Source: Rhizobium sp. BK376
GTDB taxonomy: Bacteria > Pseudomonadota > Alphaproteobacteria > Rhizobiales > Rhizobiaceae
DNA: 64,000 nucleotides
Assembly: GCF_004341625.1 (NCBI RefSeq)
Contig: NZ_SLZG01000015.1
Location: 62,001-126,000 of the forward strand
Direction: 5' to 3'
In this document: positions 35,810 to 44,290 of the stretch, piece after piece
Layout: each line of letters starts with the position of its first letter
Numbering within the stretch: the stretch's first letter is position 1
Notes under the pieces: model-generated
The model's input: the letters and a program-made list of their open reading frames with translations, nothing else
Databases searched by the model: none
What the model was told of the DNA's origin: nothing
Translations under genes and position numbers: made by a program

Positions 35810-37006
35810 CTAACGATACGGCCTAAACATCGCGCGGATGTCGGTGATCACTGCCCCTGGGTTCTCGTAGTAACCGAAGTGGCCGCCGGTTGCGTGAGCA
35901 TTCAGATAGACCGTGTTGAAGAAGCTCGCACGCGGGCCGGATTTGAACAAATCGATGCGCTCGGCAGTCGACACACCGGGTGGGTTCTCACCTCCAAGAA
36001 ACGTGATACCCGTCGGCGCCTGTACGACAGGCATCTTGTCATGTGATGGTTGCCAGGGGTGGCGCGCTGCATCCGCATAGGCGCGCATTGAGGATGCGGC
36101 GGTGCCGGTCGCCCAATAAAGCATGGCTGTTGTGATCATGTGCTCGCGGGAATAAACTTTTTGCGGATCTCCACCGCCGTCTCCCCAGGCGCGCCACCGC
36201 TCCAAGAGCCAGGCCAGAAGTCCGACAGGCGAATCAGTCAACCCGTAGGCCAGCGTTTGCGGATCGAGAACCTGCACGGCGAAGTGCGAAACGAACTTCA
36301 TCGTATTTGCTGATGGCCGGGTCCGGCCGGTGTCCCAGGCGCGAGCGGTCACGTCCCACGGCCGCTCGGTGTTGAATTGATCAAGCAGCATGGGGTGCAT
36401 GAGATGAACGCCATGAAGATGCGGCGTGTATTTGTGGCCGAGTTGCGAAGAGATCAGCGCGCCCCAGTCGCCGCCGCTTGCCGCGTATCTATCATGGCCG
36501 AGCTGCTCCGTCATAAGGCGGTCCCACAGGTCGGCCGTATCCGAAAAACTGATCCCGGCGCGTGACGTTAGCCCGGAAAAGCCGTAGCCGGGAAGTGAGG
36601 GGACGATGACGTCGAAGGCATCCGCCGGATCACCGCCGAAAGCCGCTGGATCTGCGAGTGGATGAACAATCTTCTTCATATCCCAGAATGACCACGGCCA
36701 GCCGTGAGTGAGAATAAGTGCCATAGGCTTTGGGCCATAGCCCCTTTCGCGGATGAAGTGGATATCGACGCCGTCAACGATCGTCTTGAAGTTGGCAAAA
36801 GCATTCATCCGACGTTCGACGGCACGCCAGTCGAATTCATCCCGCCAATAGTCGACCAGGGACTTCAGATACTCAAGGTTGACGCCATATCCCCAGTCCT
36901 CGTTGCCCAGGTCGTCAGGCCAGCGCGTCATGTCTAGCCTTCGCTTGACGTCATCCAGGACGGCGTCCGCAATATCGATCGTATATGGTACAGGCTTCTC
37001 GGACAC
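35810..37006 (-). CDS. Epoxide hydrolase (EHN-type alpha/beta hydrolase)
   Basis: The 398-residue protein has the N-terminal EHN segment (VLDDVKRRLDMTRWPDDLGNED in parts) followed by an alpha/beta hydrolase core. The oxyanion region is LTHGWPWSFWDMKK, the nucleophile Asp lies in ASGGDWGALISSQLG, and the His in ATGGHFGYYENP. It resembles microsomal/juvenile hormone-type epoxide hydrolases, which open epoxides to diols in the cytoplasm. It lies 34 bases downstream of the CoA transferase gene, so it probably closes the same transcript. Substrate unknown; no clear degradation pathway surrounds it. Confidence 0.9.
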   Translation of the reverse strand: MSEKPVPYTIDIADAVLDDVKRRLDMTRWPDDLGNEDWGYGVNLEYLKSLVDYWRDEFDWRAVERRMNAFANFKTIVDGVDIHFIRERGYGPKPMALILTHGWPWSFWDMKKIVHPLADPAAFGGDPADAFDVIVPSLPGYGFSGLTSRAGISFSDTADLWDRLMTEQLGHDRYAASGGDWGALISSQLGHKYTPHLHGVHLMHPMLLDQFNTERPWDVTARAWDTGRTRPSANTMKFVSHFAVQVLDPQTLAYGLTDSPVGLLAWLLERWRAWGDGGGDPQKVYSREHMITTAMLYWATGTAASSMRAYADAARHPWQPSHDKMPVVQAPTGITFLGGENPPGVSTAERIDLFKSGPRASFFNTVYLNAHATGGHFGYYENPGAVITDIRAMFRPYR

Positions 37007-37040
37007 ATCAGACTCCCGAAATCATTTCTCTATTGTCGTT

Positions 37041-38252
37041 TCAAGACCGTGCATTCATCTCAAGACCGCGCAGGAGCTGCAGGATATCGTCGCGATCCTG
37101 ATCGACATGCGGCGGAGCCCGATCAAAACGCACTGGCGTCGCGGACATTTTCAGAGGGTTCCCTAGAAGCCGGAGCGGTTGTGCGCCGTGCGTCTCCATT
37201 TCCACCACCATCTCCCGCGCCAGCGTGTGCGGGTCGCTCAGGACTTGACCGATATCGGCGACTTTTCCTGCCGGAACCTCTGCTGCAAGAATCCTCTCGA
37301 CCCACCCCTCAGCGGTGTCATGTGCGAGCGCGCCGGTGATCAACGCATCAAGGGCATCGATATTGACGACCCGGTCGCGGTTGCGACGAAAGCGCGGATC
37401 TTCGGATAGTTCTGGCCTGTCGATTGTGGCGGTAAACCTCTGGAACTGCTGATCGTTTCCGACCGCGACGGCAATGTCCCCATTGGCCGTGGCAAAAGTC
37501 TGGTAGGGTGCGATGTTGGGATGCCTGTTGCCGATACGCCCGGGTATCTTGCCGGAGACCAGATGGTTCGTCGCCGCATTGATCAGCCATGCAACCTGCG
37601 CGTCGTAGAGCGCGAGATCGATATACTGGCCCTCGCCAGTGTGATCGCGATGGCGAAGGGCGGCGAGAATGCCGACGGTTGCGTACATGCCGCACATGAC
37701 GTCGGCAATGCCGAGACCGACCTTGACGGGGCGGCCGCCATTCTCATCGCTGTCGCCGGTAATGCTCATGATGCCGCCCATGGCCTGGATCAGGAAATCG
37801 TAGCCAGTGCGATCGGCATAGGGCCCGGTCTGGCCGAAGCCGGAGATCGCGCACCAGACGATATCCGGCTTGACCTTGCAGATATCGTCGTAGCCGAGGC
37901 CACGACGGGCAAGGTCGCCCGGCTTGTAGTTTTCGATCACGACGTCGGAAATCGCCGCCAGCCGTTTGACGAGGGTCACCCCGTCTTCGGTCGCCAGATC
38001 GATCGCGATCGATCGCTTGTTACGGTTGGCCGAGAGGAAATAGGCGCTGAGATCGCTGTCGCTGCCATCGGCATTGGCAACGAAGGGTGGACCCCAACCG
38101 CGGGTATCGTCGCCGGCGCCTGGCCGTTCGACCTTGATGACGTCGGCGCCGAGATCGGCGAGAAGCTGTGTCGACGTCGGTCCGGCAAGGATACGCGAGA
38201 GATCAAGGACACGCAGACCTTCGAGGCTGGCGGGCTTTGGGTGATCGGACAT
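37041..38252 (-). CDS. Class III (CaiB/BaiF) CoA transferase
   Basis: The 403-residue protein (ATG 38252; the longer in-frame start at 38378 overlaps the upstream gene) begins SDHPKPASLEGLRVLDLSRI. It has family marks at LGADVIKVERPGAGDDTRGWGPP (in parts), FLSANRNKRSIAIDL, and GLGIADVMCGMYATVGILAAL, the last carrying the expected catalytic Asp. These enzymes transfer CoA between carboxylic acids in the cytoplasm. It is 7 bases downstream of the OpgC gene and 34 upstream of the epoxide hydrolase, but functional connection among these genes is not obvious. Confidence 0.9.
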   Translation of the reverse strand: MSDHPKPASLEGLRVLDLSRILAGPTSTQLLADLGADVIKVERPGAGDDTRGWGPPFVANADGSDSDLSAYFLSANRNKRSIAIDLATEDGVTLVKRLAAISDVVIENYKPGDLARRGLGYDDICKVKPDIVWCAISGFGQTGPYADRTGYDFLIQAMGGIMSITGDSDENGGRPVKVGLGIADVMCGMYATVGILAALRHRDHTGEGQYIDLALYDAQVAWLINAATNHLVSGKIPGRIGNRHPNIAPYQTFATANGDIAVAVGNDQQFQRFTATIDRPELSEDPRFRRNRDRVVNIDALDALITGALAHDTAEGWVERILAAEVPAGKVADIGQVLSDPHTLAREMVVEMETHGAQPLRLLGNPLKMSATPVRFDRAPPHVDQDRDDILQLLRGLEMNARS

Positions 38253-38259
38253 CGACGCC

Positions 38260-39486
38260 TCACGATTTCCAGGGAGAGGATTTGAACCAACGGACGAGAT
38301 AGGCCGTACCGACAAGGGTCGCGAACCCGAACAGGTTGCCAACCACTTCCGCACTCGTCGTGCGGCCGGCGTGGTCAAGCGCGATACCGATCGGCTGAGC
38401 GATCACCATGCCTGTTATGAACACGGCGAGCGATTGCTGGCCGACGACGGTCAACAGCCGAACGAGCGGACCGCGCAGCCGCGCCCCTTTGAAGCCGACC
38501 ACATGGACGGCGATGTAGCAGAGCGCCATGAAGTGAGCAAAGCGCAGCAAGCCGAAGTTGGTCTTGTCGGTGAGTGGAGCGATGCGCACGGCAGCCATCT
38601 GGAAGAAGGGGTGAACCTCCTGGAAACGGACCCATGCGAAGGGCACCGTCGCGATCACGACGGCAATCGCGAGCGCCATCAGGCGGCGGTCGTAACCCGG
38701 CGCCGGCAGCACGCCCCGCATCAGGAAGAAACCGGTGAAGAAGAGGAACTGCCAACCGAACGGATCGAAGAACCAGGGGCGATCCGACCAGGGCTCGGCC
38801 GGCAGCCGCGTCAGGCCGAACTGCGTGGCAAGCCATAGGACGGTCATCAGAAAAAACGGCAGGTAACGGTTTGCCTTCGAGGCAAAGATCATCAATGGCA
38901 TCAACGCCAGGATGACGATGTACATCGGCAGGATATCGAAATAGTTCGGCACGTAGGTCAGTGTCAGCAGCCCGACCAGCAGATGGCCAGGATCCTTCAT
39001 GAACGGCACGAGGTTCAGGCTGTCGACATAGGTGACGCCGTCATAGCGCGTCCCGGCGATCACCATGATGGCTGCCACCACGATGAAGACGGCGACATGG
39101 GCCCAGAAGATCTGCCAGATGCGCTGTGCGACGCGGGCAATGAGCGCAATGGCGCCGTTGCGGTCATAGGTCGCGCCGAATGCAATCGCCGACGCCATGC
39201 CCGATTGAAACACGAACATCTCGGTGGCGTCCGAGAATCCGAAGCGTGCGGGGATCCAGAGCGCCCAGCCGTCGCTCGGTATATGCGCAAGCAGGATGAT
39301 GAGCATGCCGACGCCACGGAAGAAGTCGAGGCGCGGGTCGCGTGGACGTTTCGCCGTCTGGCCGGTCGGCGCTATCGCTGGCGCGACATCAGAAGGCGCC
39401 GTTATAGGCGCTGGCATCGAACCTGCAGGCGATGAGGCTGAAACTCTTGCGTCTGCCGGCAGCCTCAAGCTCGTTGCGGAAGTCAT
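38260..39486 (-). CDS. OpgC-like membrane protein (glucan succinyltransferase family)
   Basis: A 408-residue protein with about ten membrane segments and the OpgC/acyltransferase-3-like opening RDPRLDFFRGVGMLIILLAH (about residues 48-67), then DATEMFVFQSGMASAIAFG and a C-terminal FKSSPWKS. OpgC proteins add succinyl groups to periplasmic glucans; in rhizobia relatives act on cyclic glucans. The start at 39486 has GGAGA about seven bases ahead but overlaps the TPP-enzyme gene by 98 bases; ATG 39417 is an alternative. Either way it is co-transcribed with that gene. Confidence 0.82.
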   Translation of the reverse strand: MTSATSLRLPADARVSASSPAGSMPAPITAPSDVAPAIAPTGQTAKRPRDPRLDFFRGVGMLIILLAHIPSDGWALWIPARFGFSDATEMFVFQSGMASAIAFGATYDRNGAIALIARVAQRIWQIFWAHVAVFIVVAAIMVIAGTRYDGVTYVDSLNLVPFMKDPGHLLVGLLTLTYVPNYFDILPMYIVILALMPLMIFASKANRYLPFFLMTVLWLATQFGLTRLPAEPWSDRPWFFDPFGWQFLFFTGFFLMRGVLPAPGYDRRLMALAIAVVIATVPFAWVRFQEVHPFFQMAAVRIAPLTDKTNFGLLRFAHFMALCYIAVHVVGFKGARLRGPLVRLLTVVGQQSLAVFITGMVIAQPIGIALDHAGRTTSAEVVGNLFGFATLVGTAYLVRWFKSSPWKS

Positions 39487-41017
39487 CGATCGTCTCCACG
39501 TTCACGCCGTAGCCGCCGAACCCAAATGCGACGGCAGCAAAATCTGTTTCACCAAGGGCAACGCCGGCCGGGGCGAGGCCGGCGGAAGCCTGTTTCATCG
39601 CGATCAGCGCGAGGCTACGATCCTGGAACAGAACGATCGTCAGCGGCAGGCCGAGATCCCGAACGGTCGCAAGTTCGCCGATCCCCATCTCCAGCCCACC
39701 ATCACCCATGACCGCAAACACCCGTCGCGAGGGATCCGCGACCTTCACGCCAATCGCCAGCGGGAGTGCTGCGTTCATCGTGCAGAAGCCGGCCGACTGA
39801 AGAAGGGACAGCGGCGTTGCCGCGCGCCATTTCTGCGAGAGCAGAATGCGGTGGGCGCCGCTGTCGACCGTGACCAGGCCATCTGTCCCGGCCACTTCAT
39901 TCAGGTGATCGACAATGGCGTGCGGCCCCCACGCATCCCTGGTCGAAAAGACGCGATCAAGCTCGGCTTTCGCCTTGGCCGGCTCGCCGCCGACCCAGGC
40001 TTTGCGCGCGACGAGCGAACCATTGAGCGCCTGCAATATGCTTCTCGTTTCTGCCGAAATCCATGTGCCGGCGTGATGCATGGCATGATCGGGACGAGCT
40101 TTGGAAATATCGATGAGCTTTGTCTGGTCGGCCACGAAATCGAGCCAGCCGAGCCGCATCTCGATCGGATCATAGCCGAAGGCAAGCACCAGATCCGCCT
40201 TCTCGAACAAAGGGAGCAGGACGCGGTCGGCAAGCGGCGACAAGCCGGCGCCGCCAAGGGACAGCGGGTGGTCCTCGGGAATGATGCCCTTCGCCTTGTA
40301 GGTCGTGATAACGGGCGCTCCGATCGTCTCAGCCAAGTGTTGCAGTGCCGGGCCGGCGTTGCCGCGTACCGCTTCCAGGCCGGCGATAATCAAGGGCCGG
40401 TCGGCCATGCGAATACGTTCCGACAGGGCGCGAACGGCCGGATCCGTCACCGAAGCGCTTGTTGCAAGTCGCATCGGAGGCGTGGCCACGGAGCCATTCG
40501 CAGCGATCATTGCTGCAACCGCGGGCGAAAGGTCGAGATGCACTGGTCCCATCGGCTCGGTTGTCGCGATTGCGATCGCCCGTGCGACGGTGGAGCCGGC
40601 ACTTTCCGGTTCGATTTCGAAGGAAGCCTTGACCAGCGGGCGCAGGAGCTGGGCGTGGTCGATCACCTGATGGGTATAGCGCGCCCGGGTGGCGCGATCG
40701 ACGATACCGGACATGACGATCAGTGGAACGCGCTCCTGGACCGCATCGGCGATGCCGTTGACGGCGTTTGCAAGACCGGGACCAACCGTCGTCACCAAAA
40801 GCTCGGGATTGCCGCTGATGGTGCTGGCGCCCGCTGCCATGATGGCGGCAGAGGTCTCATGGCGGGTCAGGTTGAAAGCGATCCCCGCAGTCTGCAGAGC
40901 GTCGATCAGAGTGACGACCTCTCCGCCCGGCACGCCGAAGGCATGGCGCACCCGGTACTCGTAAAGTGTCTTGGCAACGATATCGGCGACGCGTGCGGGA
41001 TGTTCGGATTCAGGCAT
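39389..41017 (-). CDS. Thiamine diphosphate-dependent enzyme, acetolactate synthase-like
   Basis: The 542-residue protein has the three ThDP-family domains: N-terminal PYR (VRHAFGVPGGEVVTLIDAL, and RHETSAAIMAAG with the activating Glu), the central domain (RPLIIAGLEAVRGNAGPALQ), and the C-terminal PP domain (VFAVMGDGGLEMGIGELATV). After the GDG motif the usual NN is replaced by FQDRS, seen in some atypical members. Benzoylformate decarboxylase, acetolactate synthase and sulphopyruvate-type activities are all possible. The long open frame on the other strand here is a shadow of high-GC codons. A membrane protein precedes it (90-base gap) and OpgC overlaps its end. Confidence 0.88.
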   Translation of the reverse strand: MPESEHPARVADIVAKTLYEYRVRHAFGVPGGEVVTLIDALQTAGIAFNLTRHETSAAIMAAGASTISGNPELLVTTVGPGLANAVNGIADAVQERVPLIVMSGIVDRATRARYTHQVIDHAQLLRPLVKASFEIEPESAGSTVARAIAIATTEPMGPVHLDLSPAVAAMIAANGSVATPPMRLATSASVTDPAVRALSERIRMADRPLIIAGLEAVRGNAGPALQHLAETIGAPVITTYKAKGIIPEDHPLSLGGAGLSPLADRVLLPLFEKADLVLAFGYDPIEMRLGWLDFVADQTKLIDISKARPDHAMHHAGTWISAETRSILQALNGSLVARKAWVGGEPAKAKAELDRVFSTRDAWGPHAIVDHLNEVAGTDGLVTVDSGAHRILLSQKWRAATPLSLLQSAGFCTMNAALPLAIGVKVADPSRRVFAVMGDGGLEMGIGELATVRDLGLPLTIVLFQDRSLALIAMKQASAGLAPAGVALGETDFAAVAFGFGGYGVNVETIDDFRNELEAAGRRKSFSLIACRFDASAYNGAF

Positions 41018-41107
41018 TGTGGGTGGCCATTTCGACTTGAACGACGTTGTGGAACGAGAGACCTGTCCGGCGGATGGTGGGACCGCACAGGCCTCTTCTG
41101 CGACACC

Positions 41108-41590
41108 TTATCGTTCGATCTGGCGGACGACGAACGCGACGACGGTGCCGAAGAGGATATGGCCGATCAGCGAGGCCCAGGTCAGCGTGATGAAGCCGAG
41201 GAATGCCGGCAATCCGGCAAACAGATGCGCCATCACATAAAGTGCAAACACCCAGAGCCCCGTGCCGAAGCCAACGCCAGTGAGCAACAGCGGCAGCTTC
41301 GGAAAGATCAGTCTCTGCAGGGGGCGCGCGATGAAGAGATAGCCGATCGGGTAGAAGACGATGCCGACGACAGCGTGGATCGCTTCGGCCAAGAGCAGGT
41401 TGTTGAAGCCGAAGACCGATTGCACAAGGGCTGCGGGCTCCAGCGGTCCGCCGACCCAAAGCGGCGTGATGATGCGCGCCCAGATCTCCCAAGTGATGTC
41501 AGCGGCAAGGCCGGCGAGCACGATCGTGCGGCCAAGACTTGGCTGGATGTCGGGAAAGACGCTCGTCTTTTGCATTTCCATCATGGACAT
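41108..41590 (-). CDS. Four-helix membrane protein of unknown function
   Basis: A 160-residue protein from ATG 41590 with AAGGAG seven bases ahead; the longer frame to 41812 runs into the upstream TPR gene. It has four hydrophobic segments, including AALVQSVFGFNNLLLAEAIH, AVVGIVFYPIGYLFIARPLQ, GFGTGLWVFALYVMAHLFAG and LTWASLIGHILFGTVVAFVV. Conserved-looking His and Trp residues in helices might bind a cofactor, but I do not recognise the family. It is 28 bases downstream of the TPR gene, in one transcript from the SigF-like promoter at 43018-43043. Confidence 0.8.
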   Translation of the reverse strand: MSMMEMQKTSVFPDIQPSLGRTIVLAGLAADITWEIWARIITPLWVGGPLEPAALVQSVFGFNNLLLAEAIHAVVGIVFYPIGYLFIARPLQRLIFPKLPLLLTGVGFGTGLWVFALYVMAHLFAGLPAFLGFITLTWASLIGHILFGTVVAFVVRQIER

Positions 41591-41618
41591 TGAAGTTCTC
41601 CTTGTTCGATAGATGATC

Positions 41619-42947
41619 TCAGGCTGACAGGCGCATGGCGACAGAGCGTTCGATCGATCTGAAAAGCCGGTCGTCCGCCTTAAGGCGTTGGCGAATCTGG
41701 CCGATGCGATAGACGGCGGCATCATCGCCGCCGGCGCCCACCGCCTTGGCCAGGGCGAGGACGAAAAAGTCACGCTGGGCGTTGCTGCCGCCGATCTTCG
41801 GCAGATTGGCAACCATCCGGTCGATCATCCGCTGGTCGGCCGGCGCGTCGAGCCCGGCAAGAACACGGGCCATCGGCACGCCGATCTCGGCCGCGATGCG
41901 GGCCTGGTCGTCCAGGCCGAGCGCCTTGGCGTCGATCTGCGCCACCAGCTCTGCCGCGCCGTCGCGATCGCCGACCGCCACCAGTGCGGCAAGGTTGTGA
42001 AGGGCAGCAAAGATTAGCGTCGTATCGCTTTTACGCCGATGGGCAATCTCGGCGACGTCCATCCAGCGGTTGCCGACATGGACGCCCGACTGCTCCAAGC
42101 GCCACAACAGCGAGATCGCATTGGCCATGTCGCGGAAGTCGTCCGTCTGCTGCGGCCGGACTTCGTCATCGTAAAGTTCAAGGACGCGATCGTGATCGCC
42201 ACGCTCGAGATGCAGCAGGCCGAGATGCCAAGCCATATGGAACGAGAAATTATTGCATCGTGACCACGCCTTGCGGCTGCCCTCCAGCCAATCGATGCCT
42301 TGCTTGGCATCGCCCTGCATCTCAAACACGTGAGAAACGGCATGAAGACCCCAGGAATCGTCGGGCTGCAGCGAAACGGCGCGTTGCCCCACCCGGAGAG
42401 CTTCGTCGTAGCGCCCGTGTTCCTCGAGCGAGAACGCATGGCAGCCGAGAACAAAACCGGCAGCATTGCTTGCCGGGTCGATAGTCCGTGCGGCCCGCGT
42501 GCTCGCCGCCAGCATGCCGCCGGCATCGCCGATCATGAAACGCAGAGCGTGGGCGAGCTTGAAAGGAAGGAAGGTCGCCGGACGATCTTCGAACCCGGCA
42601 TCCAGAATGCGCGCGGCCTGTGCGAAGAGGCCCGCCTCTGCGGCCTCGAGCGCGGTCACCAGGATGCGTTCGTCGGCTGTGCCGCCGCTCTTTTCGACCA
42701 GAGCGGCGCGGGCATCCGCAAGCGCTGCGGTGGCGACCGTTGTCAGCTCCGATCGAGCGAGAATCAGGTTGGCGAAACCCTTGAGGGCATGACCGGCGAC
42801 ATGATCCGGATCAGCCGCAAGCGTGGCCTGAAGTGCCGTTCCGGTGTTTGGCCTATGAGCCGCAATACCGAACACCGCGTTTTCGAACGCACGCAGTGCT
42901 TCCGTGCTGTCCGTGCTGGTTACGAGATCATATGCATCGCGTTTCAT
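41619..42947 (-). CDS. TPR-repeat protein, TTC38-like
   Basis: The 442-residue soluble protein consists of helical repeats: ALRAFENAVFGIAAHRPNTG, ADPDHVAGHALKGFANLI, HGRYDEALRVGQRAVSLQPDDSWGLHAVSHVF (in parts), and NNFSFHMAWHLGLLHLERGD. The order and the HAVSHVFEM / FHMAWHLGL pair match the TTC38-like TPR family, whose activity is unknown. The ATG at 42947 is preceded by AAGGAGA at ideal distance. A SigF-like promoter lies 71 bases upstream, making this the first gene of a series that includes the four-helix protein, the TPP enzyme and OpgC. Confidence 0.88.
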   Translation of the reverse strand: MKRDAYDLVTSTDSTEALRAFENAVFGIAAHRPNTGTALQATLAADPDHVAGHALKGFANLILARSELTTVATAALADARAALVEKSGGTADERILVTALEAAEAGLFAQAARILDAGFEDRPATFLPFKLAHALRFMIGDAGGMLAASTRAARTIDPASNAAGFVLGCHAFSLEEHGRYDEALRVGQRAVSLQPDDSWGLHAVSHVFEMQGDAKQGIDWLEGSRKAWSRCNNFSFHMAWHLGLLHLERGDHDRVLELYDDEVRPQQTDDFRDMANAISLLWRLEQSGVHVGNRWMDVAEIAHRRKSDTTLIFAALHNLAALVAVGDRDGAAELVAQIDAKALGLDDQARIAAEIGVPMARVLAGLDAPADQRMIDRMVANLPKIGGSNAQRDFFVLALAKAVGAGGDDAAVYRIGQIRQRLKADDRLFRSIERSVAMRLSA

Positions 42948-43017
42948 GCTATTCTCCTTGAGGAGGGGCCTTCATCTCGGATTGGGAAATCAAAAGCTCA
43001 GGTCCGATAATGGCCTT

Positions 43018-43043
43018 TACGGTCGTTCCACCGGCTTCGTTAC
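43018..43043 (-). promoter_or_regulatory. ECF (SigF-like) promoter, leftward
   Basis: On the minus strand GTAACG (43043-43038), 16 bases, CGTA (43021-43018). It faces the TPR gene that starts at 42947. Confidence 0.75.
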
Positions 43044-43118
43044 ATCGGTTGGTATTTTTTTCGCTGCTGCAGCAAATCGTCTTCAGCGCAATGACACTGG
43101 AAAAGTTTTAAAACATCT

Positions 43119-43144
43119 GTAACAAAAAAAATGTCTACTCCGTA
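43119..43144 (+). promoter_or_regulatory. ECF (SigF-like) promoter, rightward
   Basis: GTAACA at 43119-43124, 16 bases, CGTA at 43141-43144. It overlaps an in-frame ATG at 43131 of the next gene, which shows that translation must start at the later ATG, 43191. Confidence 0.75.
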
Positions 43145-43190
43145 TGAAGCTCGACAGAATTCGCATCGGCTGAATGAAGGGGAGACGCCA

Positions 43191-43904
43191 ATGCAAGACG
43201 CATCAAGAAGTGGAATCGTCGTGATGGTGACGGGCGCAGCCGGCAATCTCGGTGGAGCGGTCGTCGCCGAGTTGTTTGATAGCGGCGCAAAAGTTGCGGC
43301 GGTCGAACGATATCTACGGGATCCCGGTTTTCGCGCAACCTGGCAAACGAGCGAAATCCTGGACCTTGACGGTGTCGATCTGAGGGATCTTTCTGCGTGT
43401 CAGGACGCTGTTCAACGGACGCTTGACGCTTTTGGTCGAGTCGATGCGCTGGTCAATACGGTTGGCGGCTTCCAAACCGGCCCCGTCGAGGGACAGGGTT
43501 TCGATCAATGGGACCACATGTTCCAGATGAATGCACGCACTGCCTACGCCATCAGTGCCGCAACCCTGAAACCGATGCAGGAGGCAGGTTACGGTCGTAT
43601 TATCCACATCGCAGCGGCACCGGGCCTGAAGGCTGGCGCCAATCAGGCAGCCTATGCCGCCTCGAAGGGTGCCGTCATCCGCCTCACGGAGGCGATCGCC
43701 GCGGAGAACCGCGACAGACGCATCACAGCAAATTGTATCCTCCCCGGCACGATTGATACGCCGCAAAACCGGGCGGCGATGCCAAATGCAAAAACGGACG
43801 GCTGGGTTCAGCCTGCTGATATCGCAAGGCTTATCGGTTTTCTTGTTTCGCCGGCAGGCGGTATCGTGACGGGTGCCGCGATCCCGGCAACGGGCCGCGT
43901 GTGA
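43191..43904 (+). CDS. Short-chain dehydrogenase/reductase
   Basis: The 237-residue protein from ATG 43191 (AGGGGAG seven bases ahead; chosen because the promoter overlaps the earlier ATG) has the Rossmann motif VTGAAGNLGGAVVAEL, the NAG-equivalent DALVNTVGGFQTG, and the active site with YAASKGAVIRLTEAIAAENR (Tyr-x-x-x-Lys). The Ser position appears as Ala (HIAAAPGLKAG), a possible loss of one catalytic residue. It is the first gene of a six-gene operon with membrane redox proteins and may feed electrons or modify a quinone-like substrate; that part is inference. Confidence 0.88.
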   Translation: MQDASRSGIVVMVTGAAGNLGGAVVAELFDSGAKVAAVERYLRDPGFRATWQTSEILDLDGVDLRDLSACQDAVQRTLDAFGRVDALVNTVGGFQTGPVEGQGFDQWDHMFQMNARTAYAISAATLKPMQEAGYGRIIHIAAAPGLKAGANQAAYAASKGAVIRLTEAIAAENRDRRITANCILPGTIDTPQNRAAMPNAKTDGWVQPADIARLIGFLVSPAGGIVTGAAIPATGRV

Positions 43905-43911
43905 GGTATTT

Positions 43912-44127
43912 ATGTTTGATCCCTCCGATCCGATCTCTGCGGGGCTGATGCTGTGGGCGGGCATCGGGCTTATTGTCGCCGCTGCCTTCTTGCTTTATGG
44001 CTTCGACAAGGTCGATCCAGGCGCCCATGATGCCTATGCGGTGAGACCTCTCCTTATCCCCGGCCTCGTTCTCCTTTGGCCGGTGGTCGTCTGGCGCTGG
44101 CTGAGCCTCGCAAAGGGAGGAAAGTAA
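43912..44127 (+). CDS. Small two-helix membrane protein
   Basis: A 71-residue protein from ATG 43912, seven bases after the GAGG in GTGTGAGGT and 7 bases beyond the SDR stop. Two hydrophobic segments: ISAGLMLWAGIGLIVAAAFL and AVRPLLIPGLVLLWPVVVWR. The hydrophilic turn carries FDKVDPGAHDAYAV. No family recognised. Its tight place in the operon suggests a subunit of the membrane complex built with the ferric-reductase/Rieske protein. Confidence 0.75.
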   Translation: MFDPSDPISAGLMLWAGIGLIVAAAFLLYGFDKVDPGAHDAYAVRPLLIPGLVLLWPVVVWRWLSLAKGGK

Positions 44128-44128
44128 G

Positions 44129-44290
44129 ATGCAGCGCCGCCATCGTCGCGCCCACAAGGCGATCTGGAGCGGACTTGCAATCGCTCTGCCGCTTTTGCTT
44201 GCCGTCATCTTCGCAAGCGCTCCAAAGCTGCCAATTGATGCGCCGGCAATCCGTCTCGACGGCAACGCCATTGAAGGAGCGCGACCATGA
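44129..44290 (+). CDS. Very small single-helix membrane protein
   Basis: A 53-residue frame begins with ATG 44129, one base after the previous stop codon, with GGGAGGAAAGTA ahead as ribosome binding site. It starts MQRRHRRAHKAIWSGLAIAL, has one membrane helix (LAIALPLLLAVIFASA), and a short polar end. The stop overlaps the next gene's ATG by 4 bases (ATGA). The positive N terminus predicts an N-in orientation with about 25 residues in the periplasm. No family recognised, but the spacing makes a real gene very likely. Confidence 0.75.
   Translation: MQRRHRRAHKAIWSGLAIALPLLLAVIFASAPKLPIDAPAIRLDGNAIEGARP

Noticed and set aside
39224..41593. 789-codon open frame on the plus strand opposite the TPP enzyme
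   Set aside because: It mirrors the genuine TPP-enzyme gene with intact ThDP motifs on the minus strand. Its composition is Arg/Gly/His-rich and low in ordinary protein features.
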